From: Macrothele yani
Taxonomy: Eukaryota; Arthropoda; Arachnida; Araneae; Macrothelidae
NCBI GenBank assembly: GCA_039090855.1
Contig: CM077034.1
Coordinates: forward strand, 16,587,803-16,651,802
Length of the DNA stretch: 64,000 bases
Direction: 5' to 3'
Positions 9,698 to 21,321 of this stretch are shown piece by piece; position 1 is the first letter of the stretch; each line of letters starts with the position of its first letter. The translations under genes and the position numbers were made by a program. A model generated the notes under the pieces. The model made no database searches. It saw nothing but the letters and a program-made list of their open reading frames with translations, and had not been told where the DNA came from.

Positions 9698-12150
9698 ATG
9701 TACCAGGAGATGATGTGACGTACCTGCCAGAAGGACGCAAACGACATAGAGGCAGATAGGAATCAGAATAAAACGTCCACGTAGCTCAATTGGTAGAGTG
9801 ACTTATTCCGGAATGAGGGGATCCGGGTTCGAACCCCGGCGCGGATAAAAATGACGGAAAATTTACTTCGTTATAATGGCGCCCGAACTATCCGGATGAC
9901 CCGACCGTTCAAAATCTCGCAATGGTGTGATGTTATTTCCACACCGCGAGATAGGAAAAATCAGAGAATCCCTTCTCCAGCACTTCAGAAAAAAACACAA
10001 AAATAAGTGGGAGATGATGTAACGTAATAGGAGATGATGTGACGTACCTGCCAGAAGGACGCACACGACATAATGGCAGATAGGAATCAGAATAAAACGT
10101 CCACGTAGCTCAATCGGTAGAGTGACTTATTCCGGAATGAGGGGATCCGGGTTCGAATCCTGGCGCGGATAAAAATGACGGAGAAATTTACTTCGTTATA
10201 ATGGCGCCCGAACTATCCGGATGACCCGACCGTTCAAAATCTCGCATTGGTGTGATGTTATTTCCACACCGCGAGATAGGAAAAATTAGAGAGAATCCCT
10301 TCTCCAGCACTTCAGAAAAAAACACAAAAATAAGTGGGAGATGATGTAACGTACCAGGAGATGATGTGACGTACCTGCCAGAAGGACGCACACGACATAA
10401 AGGCAGATAGGAATCAGAATAAAACGTCCGCGTAGCTCAATTGGTAGAGCAACTTATTCCGGAATGAGGGGACCCGGGTTCGAATCCTGGCGCGGATAAA
10501 AATGACGGAGAAATTTACTTCGTTATAATGGCGCCCGAACTATCCGGATGACCCGACCGTTCAAAATCTCGCATTGGTGTGATGTTATTTCCACACCGCG
10601 AGATAGGAAAAATAAGAGAATCCCTTCTCCAGCACTTCAGAAAAAAACACACAAATAAGGGGGAGATGATGTAACGTACCAGGAGATGATGTGACGTACC
10701 TGCCAGAAGGACGCACACGACATAAAGGCAGATAGGAATCAGAATAAAACGTCCGCGTAGCTCAATTGGTAGAGCAACTTATTCCGGAATGAGGGGACCC
10801 GGGTTCGAATCCTGGCGCGGATAAAAATGACGGAGAAATTTACTTCGTTATAATGGCGCCCGAACTATCCGGATGACCCGACCGTTCAAAATCTCGCATT
10901 GGTGTGATGTTATTTCCACACCGCGAGATAGGAAAAATCAGAGAATCCCTTCTCCAGCACTTCAGAAAAAAACACACAAATAAGGGGGAGATGATGTAAC
11001 GTACCAGGAGATGATGTGACGTACCTGCCAGAAGGACGCACACGACATAAAGGCAGATAGGAATCAGAATAAAACGTCCGCGTAGCTCAATTGGTAGAGC
11101 AACTTATTCCGGAATGAGGGGACCCGGGTTCGAATCCTGGCGCGGATAAAAATGACGGAGAAATTTACTTCGTTATAATGGCGCCCGAACTATCCGGATG
11201 ACCCGACCGTTCAAAATCTCGCATTGGTGTGATGTTATTTCCACACCGCGAGATAGGAAAAATCAGAGAATCCCTTCTCCAGCACTTCAGAAAAAAACAC
11301 ACAAATAAGGGGGAGATGATGTAACGTACCAGGAGATGATGTGACGTACCTGCCAGAAGGACGCACACGACATAGAGGCAGATAGGAATCAGAATAAAAC
11401 GTCCACGTAGCTCAATTGGTAGAGCAACTTATTCCGGAATGAGGGGACCCGGGTTCGAATCCTGGCGCGGATAAAAATGACGGAGAAATTTACTTCGTTA
11501 TAATGGCGCCCGAACTATCCGGATGACCCGACCGTTCAAAATCTCGCATTGGTGTGATGTTATTTCCACACCGCGAGATAGGAAAAATCAGAGAATCCCT
11601 TCTCCAGCACTTCAGAAAAAAACACACAAATAAGGGGGAGATGATGTAACGTACCAGGAGATGATGTGACGTACCTGCCAGAAGGACGCACACGACATAA
11701 AGGCAGATAGGAATCAGAATAAAACGTCCGCGTAGCTCAATTGGTAGAGCAACTTATTCCGGAATGAGGGGACCCGGGTTCGAATCCTGGCGCGGATAAA
11801 AATGACGGAGAAATTTACTTCGTTATAATGGCGCCCGAACTATCCGGATGACCCGACCGTTCAAAATCTCGCATTGTTGTGATGTTATTTCCACACCGCG
11901 AGATAGGAAAAATCAGAGAATCCCTTCTCCAGCACTTCAGAAAAAAACACAAAAATAAGGGGGAGATGATGTAACGTACCAGGATGATGTGACGTACCTG
12001 CCAGAAGAACGCACACGACATAATGGCAGATAGGAATCAGAATAAAACGTCCACGTAGCTCAATTGGTAGAGTGACTTATTCCGGAATGAGGGGATCCGG
12101 GTTCGAACCCCGGCGCGGATAAAAATGACGGAGAAATTTACTTCGTTATA
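9698..12150 (+). repeat. Tandem array of ~325 bp units, each with a tRNA-like sequence
   Basis: Eight tRNA-like sequences recur at 323-327 bp. The spacer in each unit contains a conserved hairpin (CTCGC and GGTGTG arms closing on CACACC and GCGAG), the string TGGCGCCCGAAC about 30 bp after the tRNA-like part, and duplicated GAGATGATGTRACGTACC blocks. Units 4-7 are nearly identical and the edge units more diverged, as expected for unequal exchange. A single partial unit lies on the minus strand at 42.66-42.84 kb, so the unit also exists as a dispersed SINE-like element. Confidence 0.95.
9775..12120 (+). other. Eight tRNA-like sequences, 72 nt each (not confident functional tRNAs)
   Basis: Copies lie at 9775-9846, 10099-10170, 10426-10497, 10751-10822, 11076-11147, 11401-11472, 11726-11797 and 12049-12120. 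The 7 bp acceptor (GTCCGCG with CGCGGAT), D arm (GCTCAATTGGTAGAGC) and T arm with TTCGAAT loop fit a cloverleaf. Laid out canonically, the anticodon would be CCG (Arg) with T33 in place, but the five-base anticodon stem does not pair. Instead CTTATT pairs with AATGAG around a CCGG tetraloop. Copies 1, 2 and 8 also weaken the D stem (GAGT). A and B boxes are intact, so polymerase III transcription is plausible. Translation use is doubtful. Confidence 0.75.
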
Positions 12151-12522
12151 GACTTCTGTTTAAATGTTTCGTCTGGCGGTGAAGGTTTAATTAAGGAAGT
12201 GCTCCATCGTATTCATACCTAATGATATAGACATAACGTAAAAACGACAAGATTTCAGCACGAAAAGAAAGTTACGTTATAAAGTCTTCCACGCTAATAC
12301 AGTTCATGGATTTTGTTTTTCTTACTCTATGATACCCTTATCGCATGAATTGATAATACTTTAAAATTGTATGCTGTGTTAATAAATATGAGTTCTTAAG
12401 TAACTTAGTATTGTACCACCGATTAGTACTGCGTGCGTAGGGTTTGATCGCATTATGTATTCATGCGTATCTTTACTACGAAAGCTGGACTAGCATTCAA
12501 AGTATATCCCACCGTGTTGCAC
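12151..12522. other. No gene recognised
   Basis: AT-rich sequence between the tRNA-like array and a mariner fragment. Neither strand holds a supported reading frame or repeat. Confidence 0.5.
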
Positions 12523-12701
12523 CTACTCTAGCCATCTGTCTACCAGTTCTTCGAATCCGCGGTGGTGCCAGTTCTTGTCCTTCCAGGCGAAGAACTCATT
12601 CACCCCAGCTGAGATCTCCTCCTGGTTTCTGAAGTGCCTCCCGCGAAGGAAGTGGGCCACGGACCTGAACAGGTAATATTCCGACCGGGCAAGGTCCGGA
12701 C
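12523..12701 (-). pseudogene. Mariner-like transposase C-terminal fragment
   Basis: The minus-strand reading has the mariner C-terminus: SPDLARSEYYLFRSVAHFL (the last catalytic Asp position of the mariner D34D motif is here Glu, SEYY), then EEISAGVNEFFAWKD and HRGFEELVDRWLE with a stop at 12523-12525. It is cut at 12701 exactly where a Tc1 element begins. The upstream part of the gene was not found on the far side of that Tc1. Confidence 0.8.
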
Positions 12702-12703
12702 TA

Positions 12704-13884
12704 CACTGAAGAACATTTGAATTAGAGACAGCTGGCGTTATGCAAATGTGGCGCTGTGGGCGGCCCTGTAAACGGAAACGACATGACGTATGCAGCGATC
12801 CCACAATATAAGGAGTGATGCGACGGGAATCAGTAAGAGTCGGGCGCAGTATGGGTAAGACGAAAGATCTAATTGCATTTTATGGTGGGCGAATTGTCAG
12901 GGCCCGAGGAATGGGTCACTCCATCTCGGAAGTCGTGTAGGAACTGGGATTTTCACGAGCCACTGTGTCACGGGTGCACCGTGAGTACATCGAATCCGGT
13001 AAATCCATCCCTGCAAGGGCCAACTGCCGTGGACAACAGCATGTGGATGAGCGGGGTCATCGTCCTCTAGCTCGCATTGTAACAGCGGATAGACGGGCCA
13101 CAGTGCAAGAAATCCCTCGGCAATTTAACACTGGTGGCGTTCAAGCAGCCACACCATCCAGAACCATCTCCTCGCTATGGGGTACAGAAGTAATCGTCCC
13201 ACGAGGGTACCGCTTCTGACCGCACATCACAGGATGCAAAGATTAGCATGGGCGCGGGAACATCGCCACTGGACCCTAGACATGTGGGAAAAGGTTGCCT
13301 GGACTGATGAGTCGAGATTCACGTTGATACATGCGGATGGCAGGATACGAGTACGGCGCAAACCACATGAATCGATGGATCCTTCTTGCCAGAAGGATAC
13401 TCTTCAAGCTGGTGGGGGTGGCATTCTCGTCTGGGTACTGTATACGTGGACTGAAATGGAACCCCTAGTACGTGTGACATCGTCCCTCACAGGTCAACGT
13501 TACCGGGATATCCTGGACCACCATTTGCTCCCGTTTGTGCGTCTTCAACATCCCACTGGTGACCTCATCCTGCAACAAGACAATGCAGCTCCCGAATTGT
13601 ATCCGAATGGTTGGATGAACACTCCACCGACGTGACCTCGCTTCCTTGGCCAGCTAGGTCACCTGACCTGAGCACATCTGGGATGCCATCGAGAGAGATG
13701 ACCCCCCTCCATGAAATCTTCGTGAACTGTGGGAGCTTGTTCAGGGGTCGTGGATCCGTATGGCTTCCCAACGCTTCCGGTGTCTTGTCGAGTCCATGCC
13801 GAGACGAATCGCCGCCGTCATCAGGACGAAAGGTGGTGCTACATGTTACTAGACAGGTATCTCTAATTGAATTGCTCTTCAGTG
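12704..13884 (+). mobile_element. Tc1-like transposon, family C
   Basis: The ends CACTGAAGAACATTTGAATT (left, from 12704) and AATTGAATTGCTCTTCAGTG (right, to 13884) are near-complementary inverted repeats. TA at 12702-12703 and 13885-13886 gives the target duplication. The element is about 1.18 kb, slightly short for a Tc1. It sits next to the mariner fragment ending at 12701. Confidence 0.9.
12851..13852 (+). pseudogene. Tc1-like transposase, family C (disrupted)
   Basis: Starts MGKTKDLIAFYGGRIVRARG. The recognition helix FSRATVSRVHREYIESGK lies just after an in-frame TAG. Frameshifts follow near 13200. The first catalytic Asp is intact in WTDESRFTL and the second in LQQDNAAP. The third block is damaged: WPARSPDL is present, but the PIEHLW segment with the last Glu is deleted near 13670. 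The end reads RRIAAVIRTKGGATCY with a stop at 13850-13852. Several independent lesions make this an inactive copy. Family membership rests on the D..D motifs and the element ends. Confidence 0.85.
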
Positions 13885-13886
13885 TA

Positions 13887-14256
13887 CATGATAATACAAT
13901 TAATAATAATAATAATAGTAGTGTTCTACTGTAGTAAGTAAGTAGCAATAATAGCATTAATCTTTCATTTTCACGAATTACTCTTTTCTACATATTAGCC
14001 GAACCTTAATTAATTACACTTGACCCCCTTGAAAAATTTCCTGTTGGCGCATATGATTGTGGCTGTTCATCTTTTAGCCGTCCCAACAACAGACAGAACG
14101 ACGACATGCAATGCTGTTCACAGCAACAACTACCACTTTATATCCCTTTCGACTGAGTGCAGTGCGCGACTTGAAGCAGTTTAAACACGTGACATACCCG
14201 CCGCAGCACATGCGTTTATGCAAATATTGCAAAACTTTCGACTTGCCCTCTGCAAA
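13887..14256. other. No gene; short AAT microsatellite
   Basis: An (AAT)n run sits at about 13901-13915. The rest is unassigned sequence leading up to a mariner left end. No supported reading frame was found. Confidence 0.5.
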
Positions 14257-14258
14257 TA

Positions 14259-15524
14259 CACAGTGCGTCAAAGAATTTTTAAGACTGGCACTAGATTTCA
14301 GCCTACGGTGGCGCCACCAGTGTAATCGCAAATGCGTTATAAACCGTGACCATCTGCTTGCTTTCTGCCAAAAGTACTGCGCAGTTCTTAAAGTAACTCA
14401 AACGAAACAGCCGTTCATTAGAGAAGTAAAATTTTTTTCATGTTCAATTATTAAGATGGAACAAAGGACTGTTATTAAATTTAACGCAAAACTTGATAAA
14501 AGTGCCTACGTACCAAATGATGAAACAAGTTTACGGTGAGTTTTGTTTAAGTAGATCAAACGTTTTTTGGACGGAAGAGAGACGCTAGAAGATGACAAGC
14601 ATACCGGAAGACCAAGTTCATCTAGGACACCTGAGATTATTGAAAAAGTGCGTGATTTCGTGGCAAACAATCGACGTGCGTCACTAAGAATGATGGAAGA
14701 GTGTTTAAACATTAACAAAGAAATGATTCGAACCACCCTGCATGAAGATTTGGGCAAAACAAAAGTCTGTGCTAAATTTGTTCCACACACGTTAACCAAT
14801 GAACAAAAATCAAAGAGAAGTGCACATTGCAGAGACATCATTTCAGCCGCTGAAAATGATCCAAACTTCTTAAAATCGATTGTTACAGGTGATGAAACAT
14901 GGTGTTTTCAATATGATCCTAAAACAAAGCGACAAAGTGCGGAATGGAAGTCAAAAAATTCACCACAAGCCAAAAAAACAAGAAAAGTTTCTTCGAAAAT
15001 CAAAACAATGCTCATTACATTATTCGATAGTAAGGGTATTATCCACAAAGAATTTGTTCCAAGTGGACAAACAATTACTGGTGAGTTTTATTTAAATGTT
15101 TTGAGGCGTTCGATGGGCAGAATTCGTCGCATTCGTCCAGAATATCGAGATGAAAACAGTTGGTGTTTGTTACACGATAATGCATGCACCCACTTCTTGT
15201 TCGTAGATTTTTGGCGAAAAATAACGTCTGTTTGTTGAATCATTCACCGTATTCGCCTGATTTAGCACCCTGCGACTTTTCTTTGTTCCCAAAACTCAAA
15301 ATGACGTTCAAAGGGTGTTATTTTGGTGATATTTCGATCATATAAACAGCTTCGACCCGTGCTTTGGAGGCAATTCCGCAAAGTGAAGGCATTCGGATCA
15401 TTATTAAATCGCTGTAACAAGTGTATTGAAGCCGGAGGGACTTATTTTGAATAACAAACCAAAACAAATTATGTTTCTATTTCATTTTACAGACCCAGTC
15501 CTAAAAATTCTTGGACGCACTGTG
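14259..15524 (+). mobile_element. Mariner-like element, family D copy 1
   Basis: The left end CACAGTGCGTCAAAGAATTT starts at 14259. The right end AAAAATTCTTGGACGCACTG finishes at 15524 after one more TG. TA at 14257-14258 and 15525-15526 flanks it. Length is 1266 bp, about 40 bp shorter than copy 2 at 21697-23003, mainly from small internal deletions. Confidence 0.92.
14456..15454 (+). pseudogene. Mariner-like transposase, family D copy 1 (disrupted)
   Basis: Starts MEQRTVIKFNAKLDKSAY and frameshifts near 14505. Near 14555 it lacks about 19 bp present in copy 2, and the missing stretch lies between short direct repeats (CAAAYGTTTT), as in a slippage deletion. The middle is open for over 200 codons: LDGRETLEDDKHTGRPSSS linker, then the first catalytic Asp in TGDETWC. 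The second block reads HDNACTH and is followed by a frameshift near 15195. The last part (LAPCDFSLFPKLK, then YFE and a stop at 15452-15454) is readable only by changing frame. Confidence 0.88.
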
Positions 15525-15526
15525 TA

Positions 15527-16318
15527 AATTAAAATAAAGAATGAAATGATCAATTCACACGCAGCCATTTAGAGGAAGTGGAAGTTATCGTCGTATCGTG
15601 AGTTTGTTTCTAAACACTTTATTTTTCATCCTGGTTATCATTACGCTTCGGTTCATTAATAGCACGCATGCCCAGACTTGACAACCTAAATTTTCTAGCC
15701 TCAATGAATTATACATTGCCAAAGCACCCCATTTGAAAGCAATCATCTGCTGTTCTTCTTACCAGTAGAACTTTCGTGATTCTAATTCTCTAAGAAGGCA
15801 CTAGCTTCTAGAATTCCAGTATAAAATCAGGACAAAAATAAAAAATCAACGATCAAATGTTCTTTGTGCTCATTGAGTTCGCTCGTGCGGCTGATTTCTG
15901 TATCCGAGATTTCTGTCGGAACCTTTTTTAGGGGAGGAAGGGGGAGGGGGGGCGCCTATTAAGAAACCGATCTGGGCTTCTTATCACTTTCGTTTTTTGC
16001 GTGGGTTAACGGCGTGACGGTTACCGCCCCCTAACCGTCGTTAATTTCACTCCCTTCACACCTTAAAGGCAGCGAAATTGGGCTTTAAATTCGCTAATTC
16101 CATTAACCTGACACAGACTTGTTTATATGATGCCAAGACAACAAAATCTGACCCATTTCGAGCTAAAACTAACCCAGGTCTTTGGCGAAAATCAAACCCA
16201 ATGACCGGCTGGAATGGAAACGGAATTTAAATATTGCTATGTTTGCGTCTACCAACACCTTTGATCCTGAAAAGAAATTAGAAAGATGATACCTAATTTT
16301 TGGGTGAATGAGCGCGCC
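15527..16318. other. No gene recognised
   Basis: Unassigned sequence with a G-rich stretch near 15930-15952 and a small inverted repeat (GACGGTTA at 16016-16023 with its complement at 16032-16039). No reading frame or RNA gene is supported. Confidence 0.5.
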
Positions 16319-19300
16319 ATTTTTACGCTATAAGTTGAAAAAGCGTATACGCTCCAGCTTCGTCCGTCGCACGATAACTCGCGCAAGAAACGGTTCGATT
16401 TCGATGAAATTATAGTATGTGATAGGGGACAACCAGGAGACGAACCCTATTGAAAGTGGACGAAATGGGGTCAAAGGTCAGTACATAGGGGCGGGATCCA
16501 TTCCATCGAACTTATGCGTCATAACTTACGTAAAATTGCTTCTATTGCGATAAAACGTTAGTATGTTGTTCCGGAGGTATACTGAACCAATTCTGTTTAA
16601 TATCATCGAAATGGGGTCAAAGGTCAGGGCACAGGAACGAGATTTATTCCACATCCATTATCCTCGTAACTTGACTACAAACTGCTTCTATTGCGACAAA
16701 ACTATAGTATGTTGTTTCAAAGGTACACTGAACCAATGCTATTGAATATCATCGAAATAGGGTCACAGGTCAAAGTACAGCAGCGAGATTTATTGTACAA
16801 CCATTATCCTCGTAACTTGACTAAAAAGTTCTATTGTGACAAAACTATAGTATGTTGTTCCGGAGGTATACTGAACCAATTCTGTTTAATATCATCGAAA
16901 TGGGGTCAAAGGTCAGGGCACAGGAACGAGATTTATTCCACATCCATTATCCTCGTAACTTGACTACAAACTGCTTCTATTGTGACAAAACTATAGTATG
17001 TTGTTTCAAAGGTACACTGAACCAATACTATTGAATATCATCGAAATAGGGTCACAGGTCAAAGTACAGCAGCGAGATTTATTGTACAACCATTATCCTC
17101 GTAACTTGACTAAAAAGTTCTATTGTGACAAAACTATAGTATGTTGTTCCGGAGGTATACTGAACCAATTCTGTTTAATATCATCGAAATGGGGTCAAAG
17201 GTCAGGGCACAGGAACGAGATTTATTCCACATCCATTATCCTCGTAACTTGACTACAAACTGCTTCTATTGTGACAAAACTATAGTATGTTGTTTCAAAG
17301 GTACACTGAACCAATACTATTGAATATCATCGAAATAGGGTCACAGGTCAAAGTACAGCAGCGAGATTTATTGTACAACCATTATCCTCGTAACTTGACT
17401 AAAAAGTGCTTCTATTGTGACAAAACTATAGTATGTTGTTCCGGAGGTATACTGAACCAATTCTGTTTAATATCATCGAAATGGGGTCAAAGGTCAGGGC
17501 ACAGGAACGAGATTTATTCCACATCCATTATCCTCGTAACTTGACTACAAACTGCTTCTATTGTGACAAAACTATAGTATGTTGTTTCAAAGGTACACTG
17601 AACCAATACTATTGAATATCATCGAAATAGGGTCACAGGTCAAAGTACAGCAGCGAGATTTATTGTACAACCATTATCCTCGTAACTTGACTAAAAAGTT
17701 CTATTGTGACAAAACTATAGTATGTTGTTCCGGAGGTATACTGAACCAATTCTGTTTAATATCATCGAAATGGGGTCAAAGGTCAGGGCACAGGAACGAG
17801 ATTTATTCCACATCCATTATCCTCGTAACTTGACTACAAACTGCTTCTATTGTGACAAAACTATAGTATGTTGTTTCAAAGGTACACTGAACCAATACTA
17901 TTGAATATCATCGAAATAGGGTCACAGGTCAAAGTACAGCAGCGAGATTTATTGTACAACCATTATCCTCGTAACTTGACTAAAAAGTTCTATTGTGACA
18001 AAACTATAGTATGTTGTTCCGGAGGTATACTGAACCAATTCTGTTTAATATCATCGAAATGGGGTCAAAGGTCAGGGCACAGGAACGAGATTTATTCCAC
18101 ATCCATTATCCTCACAACTTGACTAAAAATACTTCTATTGCGACAAAACTTTAGTATGTTGTTTCAAAGGTACACTGAACCAATACTATTGAATATCATC
18201 GAAATAGGGTCACAGGTCAAAGTACAGCAGCGAGATTTATTGTACAACCATTATCCTCGTAACTTGACTAAAAAGTTCTATTGTGACAAAACTATAGTAT
18301 GTTGTTCCGGAGGTATACTGAACCAATTCTGTTTAATATCATCGAAATGGGGTCAAAGGTCAGGGCACAGGAACGAGATTTATTCCACATCCATTATCCT
18401 CATAACTTGACTAAAAATACTTCTATTGCGACAAAACTTTAGTATGTTGTTTCAAAAGTACACTGAACCAATACTATTGAATATCATCGAAATAGGGTCA
18501 CAGGTCAAAGTACAGCAGCGAGATTTATTGTACAACCATTATCCTCGTAACTTGACTAAAAAGTGCTTCTATTGTGACAAAACTATAGTATGTTGTTCCG
18601 GAGGTATACTGAACCAATTCTGTTTAATATCATCGAAATGGGGTCAAAGGTCAGGGCACAGGAACGAGATTTATTCCACATCCATTATCCTCATAACTTG
18701 ACTAAAAATGCTTTTATTGCGACAAAACTTTAGTATGTTGTTTCAAAGGTACACTGAACCAATACTATTGAATATCATCGAAATAGGGTCACAGGTCAAA
18801 GTACAGCAGCGAGATTTATTGTACAACCATTATCCTCGTAACTTGACTAAAAAGTTCTATTGTGACAAAACTATAGTATGTTGTTCCGGAGGTATACTGA
18901 ACCAATTCTGTTTAATATCATCGAAATGGGGTCAAAGGTCAGGGCACAGGAACGAGATTTATTCCACATCCATTATCCTCATAACTTGACTAAAAATACT
19001 TCTATTGCGACAAAACTTTAGTATGTTGTTTCAAAAGTACACTGAACCAATACTATTGAATATCATCGAAATAGGGTCACAGGTCAAAGTACAGCAGCGA
19101 GATTTATTGTACAACCATTATCCTCGTAACTTGACTAAAAAGTGCTTCTATTGTGACAAAACTATAGTATGTTGTTCCGGAGGTATACTGAACCAATTCT
19201 GTTTAATATCATCGAAATGGGGTCAAAGGTCAGGGCACAGGAACGAGATTTATTCCACATCCATTATCCTCATAACTTGACTAAAAATACTTCTATTGCG

Positions 19301-20085
19301 ACAAAACTTTAGTATGTTGTTTCAAAGGTACACTGAACCAATTCTATTGAATATCATCGAAATAGGGTCACAGGTCAAAGTACAGCAGCGAGATTTACTG
19401 CACAACCATTTTCCTCGTAACTTGACTACAAAGTGCTTCTATTGCGACAAAACTATAGTATGTTGTTTCAAAGGTACACTGAACCAATTCTATTGAATAT
19501 CATCGAAATAGGATCACAGGTCAAAGTACAGCAGCGAGATTTACTGCACAACCATTTTCCTCGTAACTTGACTACAAAGTGCTTCTATTGCGACAAAACT
19601 ATAGTATGTTGTTTCAAAGGTACACTGAACCAATACTATTGAATATCATCGAAATAGGATCACAGGTCAAAGTACAGCAGCGAGATTTATTGCACAACCA
19701 TTTTCCTCGTAACTTGACTACAAAGTGCTTCTATTGCGACAAAACTTTAGTATGTTGTTTCAAAGGTACACTGAACCAATTCTATTGAATATCATCGAAA
19801 TAGGGTCACAGGTCAAAGTACAGCAGCGAGATTTATTGCACAACCATTATCCTCGTAACTTGACTAAAAAGTGCTTCTATTGCGACAAAACTATAGTATG
19901 TTGTTCCGAAGGTATACTGAACCAATTCTGTTTAATATCATCGAAATGGGGTCAAAGGTCAGGACACAGGAGCGAGATTTATTCCACAGCCATTATTCTC
20001 ATAACTTGACTAAAAATACTTTTATTGCGACAAAACATTAGTATGTTGTTCCGGAGGTATACTGAACCAATTCCGTTTAATACAG
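16319..20085. repeat. Alternating 146/143 bp satellite with a receptor-type direct repeat per unit
   Basis: A non-repeated left shoulder from about 16319 (TTTTACGCTATAAGTTGAAA) leads into one diverged unit at 16412. Then 24 full units run from 16559 to 20038, and a partial one follows. Two variants, A (CCGGAGGTATACTGAACC) and B (TTCAAAGGTACACTGAACC), alternate as 289-292 bp dimers up to about 19310, followed by a run of B-type units. Unit starts include 16559, 16705, 16848, 16994, 17137 and 17283. The same shoulder and diverged units recur at 45.49-46.16 kb, so this is a defined element with variable copy number. Confidence 0.96.
16614..16626 (+). promoter_or_regulatory. DR1-type nuclear receptor half-site pair, repeated in every satellite unit
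   Basis: A-type units contain GGGTCA-A-AGGTCA, here at 16614-16626. B-type units contain GGGTCA-C-AGGTCA, first at 16760-16772. Both match the direct-repeat-with-one-spacer site bound by RXR/USP-, HNF4- and COUP-TF-type receptors. A few B units read GGATCA in the first half-site. Whether any receptor binds here is inference. Confidence 0.5.
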
Positions 20086-20309
20086 TATATGTTCTTTCAC
20101 TCTAATATCTAACGTCCTCTGGGTAGATCCTATGTAAGTGAGAGGTGGGTCATTTGGCTCAGTACTGTAAAGAGGTATGCTATATACTCCATGACGAGAC
20201 CCTTGTTTGATTTGATCGCCGTCGTTGCGAATAACATTTGGTGTGTACAGGAACATCAGTTCTTTTAACTTTCAGTTATTTTAATCGTGCATAGGACGGC
20301 AATCTTTTA

Positions 20310-21110
20310 TTCCATGAGACGATACTCTGTCAGAGACAAGTCCGGGTAATAGGTAGGATAAGGCTGTGCTTCATAGCCCAAGGCACTTAGTGTCAGCATC
20401 GTTCGTTGTGCGACATGAGGGCGAGCGTGGAGCAGAAGAACACCCTGTCTCTTGACCAAAGCCAGTTGTTTCTACAGCAATTTCAGGTGCATCTGGTGTA
20501 ATTCAGCACAATAACGTTCTGCAGTGATGGTTTGGCCTCTTGCCAAGAAGCTCCGATGAATTATCCCGGATGTGGACCACCATAGAAAGTGCATCATCTT
20601 CTTGGTGTGTAGGGATGGCTTAGGATGCCATGCTGCAGGCTGTGTCTCGCTTAACCAATGTGCAGATCGTTTTCGATTATCATAAAGGACCCCACTTCTC
20701 GTCGCAGGTGACGATTCGATGAAGTATATGTTCCTGACAAGCAGCGACATGCAGACTACCAAACGCCTAGTCTTGTTGGCAGTTGTCAACTCATGCGGAA
20801 GCCACATGTCCAGCTTTTTTACCTTACCCAGAGCAGCCAGAGGCCTAACAACTTCGTCCTCTATCTCTCGACATGTTTTTCGGGGGGTCCGCTTCAACCA
20901 CACTTCACAGAACATCGTCAGAAAGGGCAAACAGGTCGGGGACCACGTGCTTCGTTTTGCAGGTCACTATCTCCGCTTCGAAACTTCACAGGCCATCGCC
21001 GAATGGTTCGTTCGTTCGCTCTATTCTCCCCAAATGCTTTGTAAACGTTTTGAACGGCCATTCTTGCAGAACGGCCCAGTTTAAATTCATAGGGGAAGAT
21101 GACTCTCAAA
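20310..21110 (-). pseudogene. Mariner-like transposase remnant (fourth mariner family)
   Basis: Read on the minus strand, the N-terminus (FPYEFKLGRSARMAVQNVY, ERTIRRWPVKFRSGD, NEARG) is a mariner HTH. A frameshift near 20920 follows, then the middle domain (LPHELTTANKTRRLVVCMSL). The first catalytic region is damaged (SSPATRSGVLYDNRKRSAHW, lacking the usual GDE-W). SGIIHRSFLARGQTITAERY is well preserved. An in-frame stop follows near 20472, then LLLHARPHVAQRT where DNARPH is expected, and YYPDLSLTEYRLM. Both key Asp blocks are altered, so it is inactive. No inverted repeats were recognised. Confidence 0.82.
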
Positions 21111-21321
21111 TCCGGCGTCTGCATGTTTCCCTTGCAAGTCACGTGACGTCCAAACAAACCGCGCCTGAGTCTTGTTCTTCACACACGTGACAGCTATAGT
21201 AAATCTGTGACGTAATACCCACAACACCTGTGGGTGGTTCCATTCCCCTGTGGTGGGGGTGCATGTCTCCACAGCTCCTTAGAACCAAATATTTCATTCG
21301 CACCAACCGAATAACAGAATT

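Noticed and set aside
9775..12120. Cluster of functional tRNA-Arg(CCG) genes
   Set aside because: The canonical anticodon stem does not pair, the sequence is shared with dispersed SINE-like copies, and units include 250 bp of repeat spacer. Kept as tRNA-like only.
12523..13886. Tc1-C nested in a once-complete mariner
   Set aside because: The mariner C-terminal part ends exactly at the Tc1 left end, but the sequence beyond the Tc1 right end (AT-rich with AAT repeats) shows no mariner reading. Nesting is not demonstrated.
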